Shown: positions 34,743 to 44,680 of the stretch, one piece after another
Position numbering within the stretch: the stretch's first letter is position 1
How the letters are laid out: each line of letters begins with the position of its first letter
Assembly: GCA_003117195.1 (NCBI GenBank)
Contig: BDSI01000151.1
Location: 186,001-250,000 of the forward strand
Length of the DNA stretch: 64,000 nt
Origin: Eudorina sp. 2006-703-Eu-15
Taxonomy: Eukaryota > Chlorophyta > Chlorophyceae > Chlamydomonadales > Volvocaceae
Direction of reading: 5' to 3'
Position numbers and translations under genes: made by a program
The notes under the pieces: generated by a model
What the model was told of the DNA's origin: nothing
The model's input: the letters and a program-made list of their open reading frames with translations, nothing else
The model's database searches: none

Positions 34743-37225
34743 TGATTGACCGCCGGACGGAGTCGGGAATGATGCCAGCAGGGAGGGAGGGAGGGAGGCG
34801 CCGCCGCGAGCTCCGCTGCGGTTGATGTTGCCGGGACTAGGATGGTGTAGGGATGTATGGGGAATGCGGAGAGGATGTATGTCTGGAGGTGGAGGCAGGG
34901 AGGAACGGTGGGGTTGGGGTGGTTATTAGGTCCTAGCAGCCAGCCGCGATGTGCCCCAGCCAACCCCCACGCACTGCTGCTGCCGGACCCGCCGCCGATG
35001 TCGTCACCGCCGCCGTCACTGCTGCACGCAGCTGCTGCTGCAGTTCGCCCCCAGACCCCACCGTCCACCCTACGTATGCGCCGTACCTACCCCCGGGTCA
35101 TGCGTGGCCTTGCGTGCTGCCTCCCCAGCAGGCCAGGGCCTTGTAGGCCTTGTTTGCGTGCCGTTCTCCCCACGCACCCCGCCGTCTATTTGGCGCGGGA
35201 CATGGGTCGACCTAGCTAGCTACCCACAGAAGGCCAGATAGAGACGCGGAACTAACGGTAGGTGGTAGGCGGTGGTGTGAGGGACGAGGTTCGAGCGATG
35301 TGCACGGAACGTATCAGCTGGAGGCTTCCGTCGTTCATCAGGCGATCCAGGCGATCGAGCGTGGTGGGGCGGACGAGCGAGATATATGCTCGGTAGATGG
35401 ATGGATGTGTTAGTGAGTGCGGAGCCGGGCGGGGATGGAGGCACCGGATTGCGTGCGGCTTGGCCGAGGCGATCGATGCGTTTACCGATGATGACGACCC
35501 GTGGGTCCGTCGTCGGTCCTGACCCATCCATGGTTTGGTTTGCTTTGGTTCTCGCAATTCGTGCCTCGGTGGACGCACATACGTATACAAGGTTGAAATA
35601 TGCTGCTGGGAGGGTTTCCAATGCAGCCGATCGCTCAACGCCCGCCGCCGCCGACCATCCATCCTTCGTTACACGCGCCCGCTTCCAATGCTCGTCCGAC
35701 TTGCTTGGCAGACGTTTATCCCTTTCGGGGTCCGCTGTAATAACACTACTTCATTCATTTAGACAGACAGCATATAAGTTTATATTTTCAGCGTCTCATG
35801 TAGATAGATATAGGCACTCTGTGAGCAGCTATGGAATCCGTCGCGCGCAGCTATCTTGCAACAGCCGCGAAAGTAATAACTTGGGGGCGGGTCGATGGAT
35901 GGGGCGGGCCTCGTTGTGGGGTTCTATCTGAACGCCGCCGAGTCCAGTCGTGTCCCATGGGTCACATATATACTGCGTGCAACTAACCTTTACAAGGTAG
36001 GCGGACCCAAGTTAGTCCCGACCGGCGGGCGACCGGCGGGCGACCGCCGGCACACCAATGCATACATGCATGCTAGGGTGCGGAGCAAGGAACGCAGCTC
36101 ATAAATCTGCTGTGCGTACCTCTCTCTTCCTCGCGCCAGCGGGTCGTCGATTCATCGTACATGCGTCGTGTGCGTGGGACCTGGGGACGGACTTGCAGCC
36201 GCTTGATATATATACAGCTGCTGCTGTAAGTTGATACTGATTAGTGTAGGTACTGTGCTGCTGGGCAAACCCTGGCGCGCGTCGGTTAATAAGGCGCCAC
36301 GGTGGGCGAGCGACGCCAGTACGCCTCTGCCACCAGCCAGTCCTGCCCGCTGCTTCCGTATGTGTGTCCGTTCGGCCCCTGCCTGCTGCCGGCCCCGAGA
36401 AAACGCTACAAACACCTACCAGCGCAAAAGGATTCGCGATAGGATGAAGGCTCTCAGCATATGTAATTAGCAGCGGGTGTGTGTGTGGGACGTATAATTG
36501 GTGCGTGTTCGTTCATGCTTATATGAATGAACGTTACAGCTCCAAAAACGTGCATGTACCGTATGCATGTGTACGTATGTATGTGCGTGAGCCCGAGGAG
36601 CACCTACCTGCCGCCGTCGACGCCGGCGATCCGAAGGGCCACGCACCACATGCGACTGATGATCTGATCTCAGGCGCCGCAGCCACCGCCGATGCGCCGC
36701 GCGGCCCCGTGTGTAGCATCCCAAGGGCATGCATGCGCCGACTTACGGTCCCTTGCATTATCAATGATCGATGTCACAATAGACCCGTGGGTCATCGGTG
36801 ACAGCCGTAACCCAATCACCACACGCACACTGCAAGAACGGATCCGCGCCACTGTGGCGCACCGGACAGGCTCTCTATGTCCACAAGCGCACCGAAGCAC
36901 AGCCCGCACCGATGCACTCAACCAGGGTGCCAACCGGTACCTGAGGACAAGCCATAGCCGAGGATCAAGTCCGCTCTGGGGCTCCCTTACAGTCATACAT
37001 TTACAGTCCCTTTATTTGCGGTCATACGAAGATGTTTTGCCTTCGTAACAGGCATTGTTCGGATCCGCTACTAAGGTTCTGCTAACAAAGGCGCACCTGG
37101 TGTTCGTTTGGGAAGGTATTGAAATAGATGTCACCCAAAACGAATACAGGTATAGCTAGTGGTTGTGAATTGTAGTTGAATTTCTTTATGTGTAAGATAT
37201 CCATGTGTTTCGATGCTGTACGGCG
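34743..37225. other. Upstream region of GT31 gene and intergenic sequence
   Basis: It contains the GT31 promoter and 5' UTR near 34,743, including a (GGGA)n run at about 34,780-34,798. From about 35,200 GC falls and short palindromes become common. A partial copy of an interspersed repeat (ggggtccgctgtaa followed by a CATTCATT motif) lies at about 35,728-35,760. No recognisable protein domain. Confidence 0.4.
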
Positions 37226-37754
37226 CGATATGGTTGGTTGGTTGGTTGGTTGTTACATGTTGTACAGGCCTTACGGCTATAAACATGTGTTCCCCCACAA
37301 CGGTCATCCGTCAAAGGGCGCACAAAAGATCAAAAGAACAAAAGGTAGCTGAGTCTCTCATCTCTGCAGCTTTTCCTTCCGCAACTTCTGCACCTGATAT
37401 AAGAAATGACCAAGCTTGCACTGGTCAAACAAAAACATGATTCCGAACATATCCGAGTCATCAGGGAGATCCACCGCTCGGCGTAGCGGTTCGTAGACCG
37501 GACATTCAATTAGCACGTGTAGCTCGTCCTCTACCGCTCCACTATTGCAAACCCGGCACGTCCGTGTACTGCGCGGCGTGCGCCCGGGCCCCCGTGCTAA
37601 CCGCGATACCTCCAGATCCCAACGGCCAAGCCGGAATCGCATTAGCGCCGTGTGATGCTTTCTCGGCATATCAGACGTCATATGCTCCAGCTTTCGCTTG
37701 TGATCGATCGGTGTGTACGCAAGGCCCATCCAGTTCAGGTACCGACATGCTGTC

Positions 37755-37845
37755 TGTTGTATCATGCCTTATCAGAAAAGGACCAGCTGGCAGATGCCTT
37801 CCAGTGACATCTCATGATACTTATCCAGGATCGTTATACACTACA
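37755..37845 (-). repeat. 91-bp LTR, downstream copy
   Basis: Nearly identical to the copy at 40,103-40,193. It has TG...CA ends and follows the purine tract at about 37,848-37,862 on the minus strand. Confidence 0.88.
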
Positions 37846-38015
37846 ATTATCCCCCCTCAGCAGGGAGCGTCCTCGCGCCCGGTCAGGCACCGGTAGGATT
37901 CGAACCCTCACGGCCTAGTCTTGGGTCCGCCACCTCCCAAGTACTAGCAGTAACCGCCCCCTGCCCAGGTGACAAGGGGGATTCGAACCCGCGCGACCAG
38001 GTCTCGATACCAAAT
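37846..38015 (-). other. 170-bp retroelement leader, copy 2
   Basis: Almost identical to 39,933-40,102. On the minus strand it has the primer-binding-like TTTGGTATCGAGACC next to the LTR and two GGTTCGAATCC motifs, which match the RNA polymerase III B box of tRNA genes. It ends in the purine tract. Confidence 0.8.
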
Positions 38016-38517
38016 TGTTGTGTATAGTCCACCGGTTTGGTGGCGTCAAAAGACACCGATTTGGAGACCTGCCGTAGATTATATACAGGGCTGCACGTCA
38101 CAGATGACGTGTCCTCTTCCCGAATATTCTCGGGCGACAGGTTCGCGACCGTCCAGACGAAGTTCCAGAAGATCCGAAGAAGTCTCCAATCGGGTTGCCA
38201 GTCAGCGCCAGGGAACAGTCCCAGCCATAGCCAGATGCTATGACCCCCGCCTATGCACAGCGCATAGACTTCCGCAGACAGATGCGGCATTAATACAACA
38301 GAGGCCGACAGAACGTAGCTCAGGCGCTACTCGGCATACGAACAGCTCGTCAGACAGTTGGCCTGTACGTCGGGCAAGTCAGACTACTACGTTCAGTGGT
38401 AGTTTCGGACGTATCAGAAGTATTACCAGAATTATTGTCAGACCAATTATTATTAGATATTATAACAATGTTAAATATTACAGAATTAGTGCGTATCAGA
38501 TTACGCAGTATACAACA
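38016..38517 (-). repeat. 502-bp LTR of the gypsy component
   Basis: Begins TGTTGTGTATAG and ends TATACAACA, with perfect TGTTGT/ACAACA inverted ends. On the minus strand it follows a purine tract (38,518-38,532) and precedes a primer-binding-like site, so it has the expected neighbours of an LTR on both sides. Its sequence differs from the 91-bp LTRs except at the tips. Confidence 0.75.
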
Positions 38518-38615
38518 ACTATCCCCCCTCAGGATGCAGCGTCCCCGCTGCATGAAAGGGAGCCAGATTAGGCACGGCATAGAGCGGCAATTATGACTTA
38601 CCTGTACCGCTCAAC

Positions 38616-39800
38616 TTACCTTAGCCGTAACCGAGCTTCCTCCAGCAGGGGTTTCATATCAGGAGTAAAATTTCGCGCAGGTTCCCAGCTATTGTGCTCA
38701 GAGGAATACCCAGCCCATTTGACGAGGTATTCGTGCACAGTGCGCTTACGTCCGCTCTTACCCACCCGTCGCGCGCGGTAGTCCAGGATGCGCTCAACAG
38801 CATAGGTGGTTTGCTTGCCCTTAAGCCAGTCAACAGGCCCAGGCTCCGTCACAGGCGGAGTGTCAGTAGAATCAGGTTCAGGATCAGAGCCACGGTACGG
38901 CCGAACCAGAGACACATGAAACGTAGGGTGAATGCGCATGTCAGATGGTAGCTGAAGTTCAACGGCGACAGATCCCACCATGCGTGCGACAGGATATGGA
39001 CCCACCCAGCGTGGTAACAGCTTACGTGACCCTTCAGCCAAGGAACGCAGATTCTTGGTGCTCAGCATGACCAACTGTCCCTTGCGGAAGGTGACGTCCC
39101 GTTTAGATTTGTTGTAGTAGTCAGCCGTCCGTTGCTGTGCAGCATCCAAGCAAGATCTGGCATCTGCTATCCGGGACACAAACGACTTGACAAAAACCTT
39201 AGCAGCAGGTACGTTTACATCCAACTCACGCCACACAGGCAGAGCCGGGTTATAACCGTAATTCAGGAAGAAAGGACTCTTGCCAGTCGAACGGTTCACA
39301 GCATTGTTGATAGCAAACTCAGCAGCAGTCAGGTAGGTGTCCCAGGCAGATGGTGTGCGGCCAGCGAAGTTACGGAGCATGTCGCCCAGAACGCGATTCA
39401 CACGTTCAGTCTGGCCATCAGATTGTGGATGGTATGCAGTGGACAGATTCACACGCATCCCAACCAAAACACCCAGCGCGGCCCAAAACTTACTCGCAAA
39501 CTGAGTACCACGATCAGACACAACGCTCTTTGGCACGCCGTGCAATCGTACGACGTTATCAAAGAACAGTCGTGCAGTGTCTTCAGCAGTGCAAGCAGTC
39601 GTGGTAGGGGCAAGATGCACCATCTTCGTCAAGCGATCAACAAGTACGAGTACGGCGTCGTATCCCCCCTCAGTTTTGGGCAGCGAGACAACGAAGTCCA
39701 GGGAAACGCCCTCCCACGGAGCATTCGGCACAGGCAGAGGTTGCAGATGCCCATGAGGCTTACCAGACAGGGACTTGTTGCGTTGACAGAGATCGCACGC
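38616..39800 (-). CDS. Ty3/gypsy integrase with C-terminal chromodomain (partial pol)
   Basis: The open frame runs uninterrupted from about 39,800 to the stop at 38,616. It starts inside the zinc-binding HHCC domain (CSACDLCQRNK), then has the integrase core (SLDFVVSLP, VDRLTKMVHLAP, VSDRGTQFASKFW, STAYHPQSDGQTERVNR), the GPY-type domain (KLLPRWVGPYPVARMVG, HPTFHVSLVRPY), and a chromodomain near the end (EYLVKWAGYSSEHNSWEP). The D, D and E catalytic positions appear present. Protease, reverse transcriptase and RNase H are missing upstream, so the element cannot act alone. Chromodomains in this clade steer integration towards marked chromatin. Confidence 0.9.
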   Translation of the reverse strand, partial: ACDLCQRNKSLSGKPHGHLQPLPVPNAPWEGVSLDFVVSLPKTEGGYDAVLVLVDRLTKMVHLAPTTTACTAEDTARLFFDNVVRLHGVPKSVVSDRGTQFASKFWAALGVLVGMRVNLSTAYHPQSDGQTERVNRVLGDMLRNFAGRTPSAWDTYLTAAEFAINNAVNRSTGKSPFFLNYGYNPALPVWRELDVNVPAAKVFVKSFVSRIADARSCLDAAQQRTADYYNKSKRDVTFRKGQLVMLSTKNLRSLAEGSRKLLPRWVGPYPVARMVGSVAVELQLPSDMRIHPTFHVSLVRPYRGSDPEPDSTDTPPVTEPGPVDWLKGKQTTYAVERILDYRARRVGKSGRKRTVHEYLVKWAGYSSEHNSWEPARNFTPDMKPLLEEARLRLR

Positions 39801-39932
39801 GCTGCACGGAAAGCAGACAGATCAGGCAATGCGCCGCGCGAAACAGCAGACCCAGGCGACTCCCCCTTAGCATCAACCTGATGCCTTCCAGTGACATCTC
39901 ATGATACTTATCCAGGATCGTTATACACTACA

Positions 39933-40102
39933 ATTATCCCCCCTCAGTAGGGAGCGTCCTCGCGCCCGGTCAGGTACCGGTAGGATTCGAACCCTCACGG
40001 CCTAGTCTTGGGGCCGCCGCCTCCCAAGTACTAGCAGTAACCGTCCCCTGCCCAGGTGACAAGGGGGATTCGAACCCGCGCGACCAGGTCTCGATACCAA
40101 AT
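39933..40102 (-). other. 170-bp retroelement leader, copy 1
   Basis: It follows the upstream 91-bp LTR on the minus strand and has the same primer-binding-like site and paired GGTTCGAATCC motifs as copy 2. On its far side lies a 53-bp fragment of the 91-bp LTR (39,880-39,932), which makes this end a nearly complete TRIM unit. Confidence 0.8.
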
Positions 40103-40193
40103 TGTTGTATCATGCCTTATCAGAAAAGGACCAGCTGGCAGATGCCTTCCAGTGACATCTCATGATACTTATCCAGGATCGTTATACACTACA
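40103..40193 (-). repeat. 91-bp LTR, upstream copy
   Basis: TG...CA ends; pairs with 37,755-37,845. Directly followed on the plus strand by the CTGTC target duplication. Confidence 0.88.
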
Positions 40194-40667
40194 CTGTCAC
40201 GCCCGGCCCCTGCACTCCAGCCCTATCGGTGTACTCCGGGAAGCCCCTGGGATCCTGATCCAGGCAATCAGCAGACCAATCGCAGAGCAGTCTGCGCCGA
40301 AATTCTAAGAGCAAATCTCCAAAAGGGATATCTAGCGCGACAATGGCCTTTGCCTTGGCCTCCGCACCGAGCGCCTCCTCCACATGCGCCTTATAATCGA
40401 ACCCCAGGGTTTCGAAAATCCGAAGTACCTTCCCCGCCCAAAAGTATTCATGCTCGTTAGTCATATGGCGATATGCATATCACGCCGTACATACTTTCGC
40501 GCTCTAAAAACTGTGCGCTCTTAATACTGAAGTCTGCATAGTACGTAAGCATCGCACATTCAAGATGAGTTTTGGTTCAATATTATTTCTGCAGCCCATG
40601 TCAAGGGATACTTGCTTTCGAATTGACCGAACTTCAGACTTGATTGAGCTAAACCTATTGATAAATG

Positions 40668-41090
40668 CAGGTGGCCACATATCACCGCCGACGTGGGACG
40701 CTACGTCGCGGCATGCTCCCTGTGTCAGCGCAATAAGCCAAGAACACAGAAGAAACGGGTCTACTACAGCCACTCCAGATCCCCGGGCACGTCTGGAGTA
40801 GTGTGTCGATGGATTTCATCACACATTTGCCCCGTACGAACGCGGGCCACAACGCCATCGTCACGTTTGTAGACCGCCTGACCAAGTGGTTCTCTCGGGT
40901 GGCCCCTACAACGGAAAACGTCACAGCTGAGAATCTTGCCCAGTTGTACATGCATCGACAATGTCTTTCGCCACCACGGGCTCCCCGAAGAGGTGATCTC
41001 TGACAGGGGGCCACAGTTCGTCAGCAACTTCTGAAAGAAGTCCTCAAAATCACCGGCACACAACAGCGGCTATCATCAGCGCACGCTACG
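40668..41090 (+). pseudogene. Decayed gypsy integrase fragment
   Basis: Three frames must be combined to read it: WPHITADVGRYVAACSLCQ, then WSSVSMDFITHLPRTNAG and VDRLTKWFSRVAPTT, then DNVFRHHGLPEEVISDRG. There are at least two frameshifts and a stop after the third block. It belongs to a gypsy family different from the intact-frame copy at 38,616-39,800 and lies on the opposite strand. It breaks off at a short interspersed repeat at about 41,096. Confidence 0.8.
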
Positions 41091-41096
41091 CGTACC

Positions 41097-41145
41097 ATGA
41101 ATGAATGAACGTTACAGCGGACCCCAAAGGGATCACCGGTGTATG
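41097..41145 (+). repeat. Short interspersed repeat (several copies in window)
   Basis: The unit contains tgaatgaacgttacagcgga followed by ccccaaagggatcaccggtg. Other copies are at about 52,605-52,680 (same strand) and at about 42,115-42,165 and 63,120-63,172 (opposite strand), with a partial one at about 35,728. In the last two full copies it lies inside the duplicated protease-gene intron. Confidence 0.7.
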
Positions 41146-41270
41146 CGTACCGGTATGTACGACCAGCGCATAGACGCCGCCGTGCTCCTGCGCATAGCAT
41201 CTATTTCCATACGTAGCTAGCCCAGCCATGCAAGTCGCGCGAATTTGTGGGGGTGTTCCATCTCGGCAAG

Positions 41271-43286
41271 GTACACGAATACAATGCGACAGTCGATGCA
41301 TCGGTTGCTGACTTTGGGCAGCCACCGGTACTTTTAGCTGCTTTGACGGATCCCACCACATCAAATGAATTCATTCGGGAGCTGCCTCCGCCGTACGGAC
41401 GCCTCCGGGTGCGGTTTCTCAGCCGGACCGACCAGAAAGCCACCGTGGCCGTGTGTCGCTTCTTGGTCACCAATGAGACATCTGCGGGCGCGGCGGCTTG
41501 CCAGGATGGACTGGACAACGACTGGTAAGTGGGACGGATAGCTGGAGTTGCGTTTGCACGTATATTCACGCACCGTGTGGCAGTTGTGGTCATCCCGCTG
41601 TTGCGTACAAGCGCTTGCAAGCAACACCGGCATGCCCACAACTGCCACGCAGCATACGTACTTATATTCCGTCGGGTGAAGGTATGTGCGCGCAGGCATA
41701 ACTTACAGTAATATTTTCGTTGTTGTTTGGTCACGGTGCTTCGATTGGATGCGCAAGAATTACTCCACTAGCAGTCGCTGCTGGGCACTACTGTCACGAG
41801 CCAGGCATGGGTCTTCCAAGACCTCGAGATGGTGCAGCTCCGGGTGCTTACTTCAGGGGTGGTGGTAGCTGGGTAATGGCGGGGGTGCCTGTGTGGGCGA
41901 CCTTCCCCGTGCTTGCTTGGCTTTATCCACTTCTGGGGATCATGCCCTTTGCTGTGCGTGCCTATCCCTTTGGTAATGTTGCCCCGCTGTGCGCCTCTGC
42001 TTGCTTCGGTCTCTGTCTGGGTGGGGTCATGGCCCGATGTATTCTTGTTCGCGGCGTTGAGGTGTGGAGGTTTCGTGCAGCCTTGTCGGTGGGGCCTGCT
42101 GCTGGGGCTTGCCCTGGTATACAACGTTGATCTCTTCTCGGGGTCCGCTGCTGTATCGCTCATTCATTCATGCCTGCAACAGTCATTTCACCTTTCCGTT
42201 ACAGCTGATCGGAAATACCGATTGCAATATTTCCTTACTTGTGAGTTCTGCAATCTGCGCGTGCGCGGCTAGTCGGTATGGCAGTAGTGTTACTTTTCCA
42301 CGCAATTCACTGCCTGTTGTGACCTGAGTCACAAGTCCAACTGCTGGGGGCAGTCAGAACTGCCGATTAAGGAGACCTGGCGTGCTTATGAGCACAGGGC
42401 GCCAACCAGTAGTGGTACGGTGTGGTGGACGAGCCCAACCGACGACCGTTACCCCGGTGACCCTTAATCGGAATCGAGATGCCGGAGGCTTGCGCTCCAA
42501 CTATGCGATTTGACGCAATAGTTCCCGTTTGTAAATAGTTTACAAACGGGTGCCATTGTGGCGGTGTCATAGTGACGACCCAAAGAAGGCCAGTTGCGGC
42601 GCATTGTGCGACGGTTACCTGAAAACGGAGAGGATGCCAAATAGGTTTGGGCATTAAGTTAAAGATCGTTGTCAATCATGCAAGCGAGGGCACGATACAA
42701 CACTGCCCCTATATATATACCTACCTATATATGTAGCTAGCACACCACACCGCAAGGATCCGTCCCCTCGCCAATCATAGTTATCATGATATATTATTCT
42801 AGCTAGCTACATACATGATGCTTGTCCTACTTCTGCTTAGCTTGTCCTTTCCGTGACCATGCAGCGGCGGAGTCATTGACATGGCCGACCCGGACTGCAA
42901 CCCGCCGCCGCCGCCGCCGGCGCCGCGCGCCGTCGCCGCCGCCGATGCCGCCGATGCCCCCATCACCATTCCCAGAACCTCCCTCGCCGCGGCCGCCACC
43001 GCCGCCACCGCCCTCCCCTCGCCCGCCGATGCCGCCTCTGCCGCCACCGCCCTCCCCTCGCCCGCCGATGCCGCCACCGCCACCACCGCCACCGCCGCCA
43101 CCGCCCTCCCCTCGCCCGCCGCTGCCGCCTCCGCCGTCCCCGCCCTCCCCTCGCCCGCCGTTGCCGCCACCGCCGTCACCACCGCCACCCTCGCCACCAT
43201 CGCCACCAGTGCCCCGCGCACCCCGCTGGCCGCCCAGATCACCCCGTGGCTCACCACGTCCCCCTCCGAACCCGCCATCCCCTCGT
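41271..43286 (+). pseudogene. Duplicated 3' end of the M11 protease gene
   Basis: This is a copy of the last two exons and the intron between them of the gene at 49,407-63,987. The first exon (41,271-41,524) keeps the GTAAGT donor and reads VHEYNAT...CQDGLDND. The second (42,865-43,286) begins with GGVIDMADPDCN and the Pro-rich tail. Two defects are visible. The acceptor AG used by the intact gene is AA here, and the next AG is one base later. The start of the Pro-rich exon is also 4 nt longer than in the intact copy, which throws the PPSPRPP frame out. No upstream exons are present; the copy abuts gypsy debris. Confidence 0.82.
42315..42702. mobile_element. Solo LTR, 388 bp, with 5-bp target duplication
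   Basis: Begins TGTTGTGACC and ends GATACAACA; flanked by CTGCC on both sides (42,310-42,314 and 42,703-42,707). The paralogous intron at about 63,325-63,340 has the uninterrupted site (CACTGCCCCTA), which confirms an insertion after the duplication. The tips match those of the 502-bp LTR at 38,016. Confidence 0.87.
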
Positions 43287-43715
43287 GTAATAATAATAAT
43301 AATAGTCGTACCAATTATAATAATATTGTTAATAATATTATTATGCCGGGCATCACCCTGGCGTGTGTTCAGGGGACAGAGACGATGAGGCTGATCATTA
43401 GAGCCTATACGCCGCCTTAACCGGCCCTGAGTCAAAGCGTTTCTATAGTATAGTAGTACCGTTACAGTGTGGATAGGCTTCCGGGCCCTGTCTAAGGTTT
43501 ATGTCGCGGTTTTATATGATGCTATAGGACACCTTCAACCATCATCACACCGAACCTACGCCACACGAACCGAGGGTCCAAGGCGGTTGATCCTGCCAAC
43601 TAAGGATCCCACCTCATCCATTCACCCGCACATCCGTAGAGACAGAGGGTTCAGCAATCGCCACCGATCTAGAGTGCGAATCTCAATCCATCAACTGTGA
43701 TCTCAACTCCACATC

Positions 43716-44680
43716 TCAGCAGCTAGCCATAATCTCATGCTCCCGAACAATGTCGGGGGTCACCCTAACCGCGGTAGTGTCACCTGACCTGACCGCATTT
43801 CTGGTTAGCCCACCCCGTTGCATTCGTTGGTGGTGTGTGGGGATACGGGACTTCGCTCCAGCACCCGACGGCGCTTCACGATGTCGTTTAGGCTGCGGAC
43901 GGCGTGATCGTGTACTTAGTCGGGCGCAGCATTGTGTCGCTTTGCGAGGTGCGATACCAAGTTCAATCAGTAAAGGTTTGGGGTCTGAGCAAATGGTTTC
44001 ACCGATCCCTAGGGTAATGGCTTCTGTTGCATTGTAGCGGACCAACCACCCAATGGCGTGGAGGTGTTCTGCGAGCTGTTCGTGCTGCTCTCCTTTCTGC
44101 GGTTTTGTCTCATCGTGTCTGAGATCACCAGTGTACCCTACTTCCAGGGTAGAGACGGTGTGCTTTGCACGATTACATGGCCCAGTGTAGCGTTCGGTGC
44201 GTTCAGTGGCTGCTAGTGATAGCATGGGGATGATGAGTAGATCGGGTCGCATGTTTTCCGGCTTCCGCTGGTGGGTTCGGCAGCAGCCAGGCAGCAGCAG
44301 GCAGCCGGGTTCCTGCGGAGTATTCGGGGCTGCATGACTGCTTCTGCACAGGCATCCATGACGACATACAGGCGCATGTCTGCGAGCGCCGTCCCGAGAG
44401 TGACTTGGTGCGCAGCTCGCTCCGTTGGTGGCGCCGGGTGATTTGTTGTTGTGTGCGTGATTTCGACCTGGTCCTTATGTCCCTGTAGCGTAGCAGTAAT
44501 TTTGTCTCGTCATCGTCGAAACCTCCTCGGGCCTCGAAGGTTTTGTGTAATTCTGTACGCTGCATTTTTGAGTGTGTGTGCGGTATCTTTTGCGTGTACG
44601 GGGATTGTAGCTGGTTCATTGATAGGCACCCGACCCAGCCAGGAGCCTGCAGGGTCGTATACGTGCGCCGTTTCACTGTT
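43716..44680 (-). pseudogene. LINE-type endonuclease-like fragment
   Basis: The minus-strand frame ending at 43,716 contains RPDLLIIPML, then STLEVGYTGDL, KGEQHEQLAEHL, IGWLVRYNATEAITLG. The spacing PD...E-V-G-Y...K..QH fits a PD-(D/E)XK restriction-like endonuclease as carried by some non-LTR retrotransposons. A similar block lies in plus orientation at 56,885-57,700. Upstream frames are broken. The family call is inference from motif order. Confidence 0.42.

Larger units (their letters stand above)
37755..40193 (-). mobile_element. Composite LTR retroelement, 2.44 kb, with 5-bp target duplication
   Basis: Terminal 91-bp direct repeats (37,755-37,845 and 40,103-40,193) begin TGTTGTATCATG and end CACTACA on the plus strand. 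They are flanked by CTGTC on both sides (37,750-37,754 and 40,194-40,198). Read on the minus strand the order is: LTR, a 170-bp leader starting with a plant-like primer-binding site (TGGTATCGAGACC), a 53-bp LTR piece, a Ty3/gypsy integrase gene, a purine tract, a different 502-bp LTR, a second copy of the leader, a purine tract (GAGGGGGGATAAT), and the second 91-bp LTR. The 91+170+91-bp layout alone matches a TRIM (miniature LTR element). The single target duplication says the whole composite integrated together. Confidence 0.82.
37226..40464 (-). pseudogene. LINE (non-LTR retrotransposon) 3' part, split by an LTR element
   Basis: The minus-strand frame from 40,464 to 40,194 and the frame from about 37,754 down to 37,358 are two halves of one reading frame. 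If the inserted element and one copy of its target duplication are ignored, the frame continues without a shift. The second half ends with a zinc-knuckle of the kind found after reverse transcriptase in LINEs (CRVCNSGAVEDELHVLIECP). It is followed by a 3' tail of AACC repeats on the minus strand at about 37,228-37,252. No reverse transcriptase core is present, so the copy was already 5'-truncated. Confidence 0.72.

Noticed and set aside
37900..37990. True tRNA gene at the GGTTCGAATCC motifs
   Set aside because: I could not fold an acceptor stem or find a good A box; B-box-like motifs alone are not enough.
37883..38290. 135-codon minus-strand frame
   Set aside because: It crosses from an LTR into the retroelement leader, so it is non-coding element sequence.
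42881..43420. 179-codon Ala/Thr-rich frame as a new protein
   Set aside because: It is the frameshifted reading of a PPSPRPP exon; the intact copy at 63,597 shows the proper frame.
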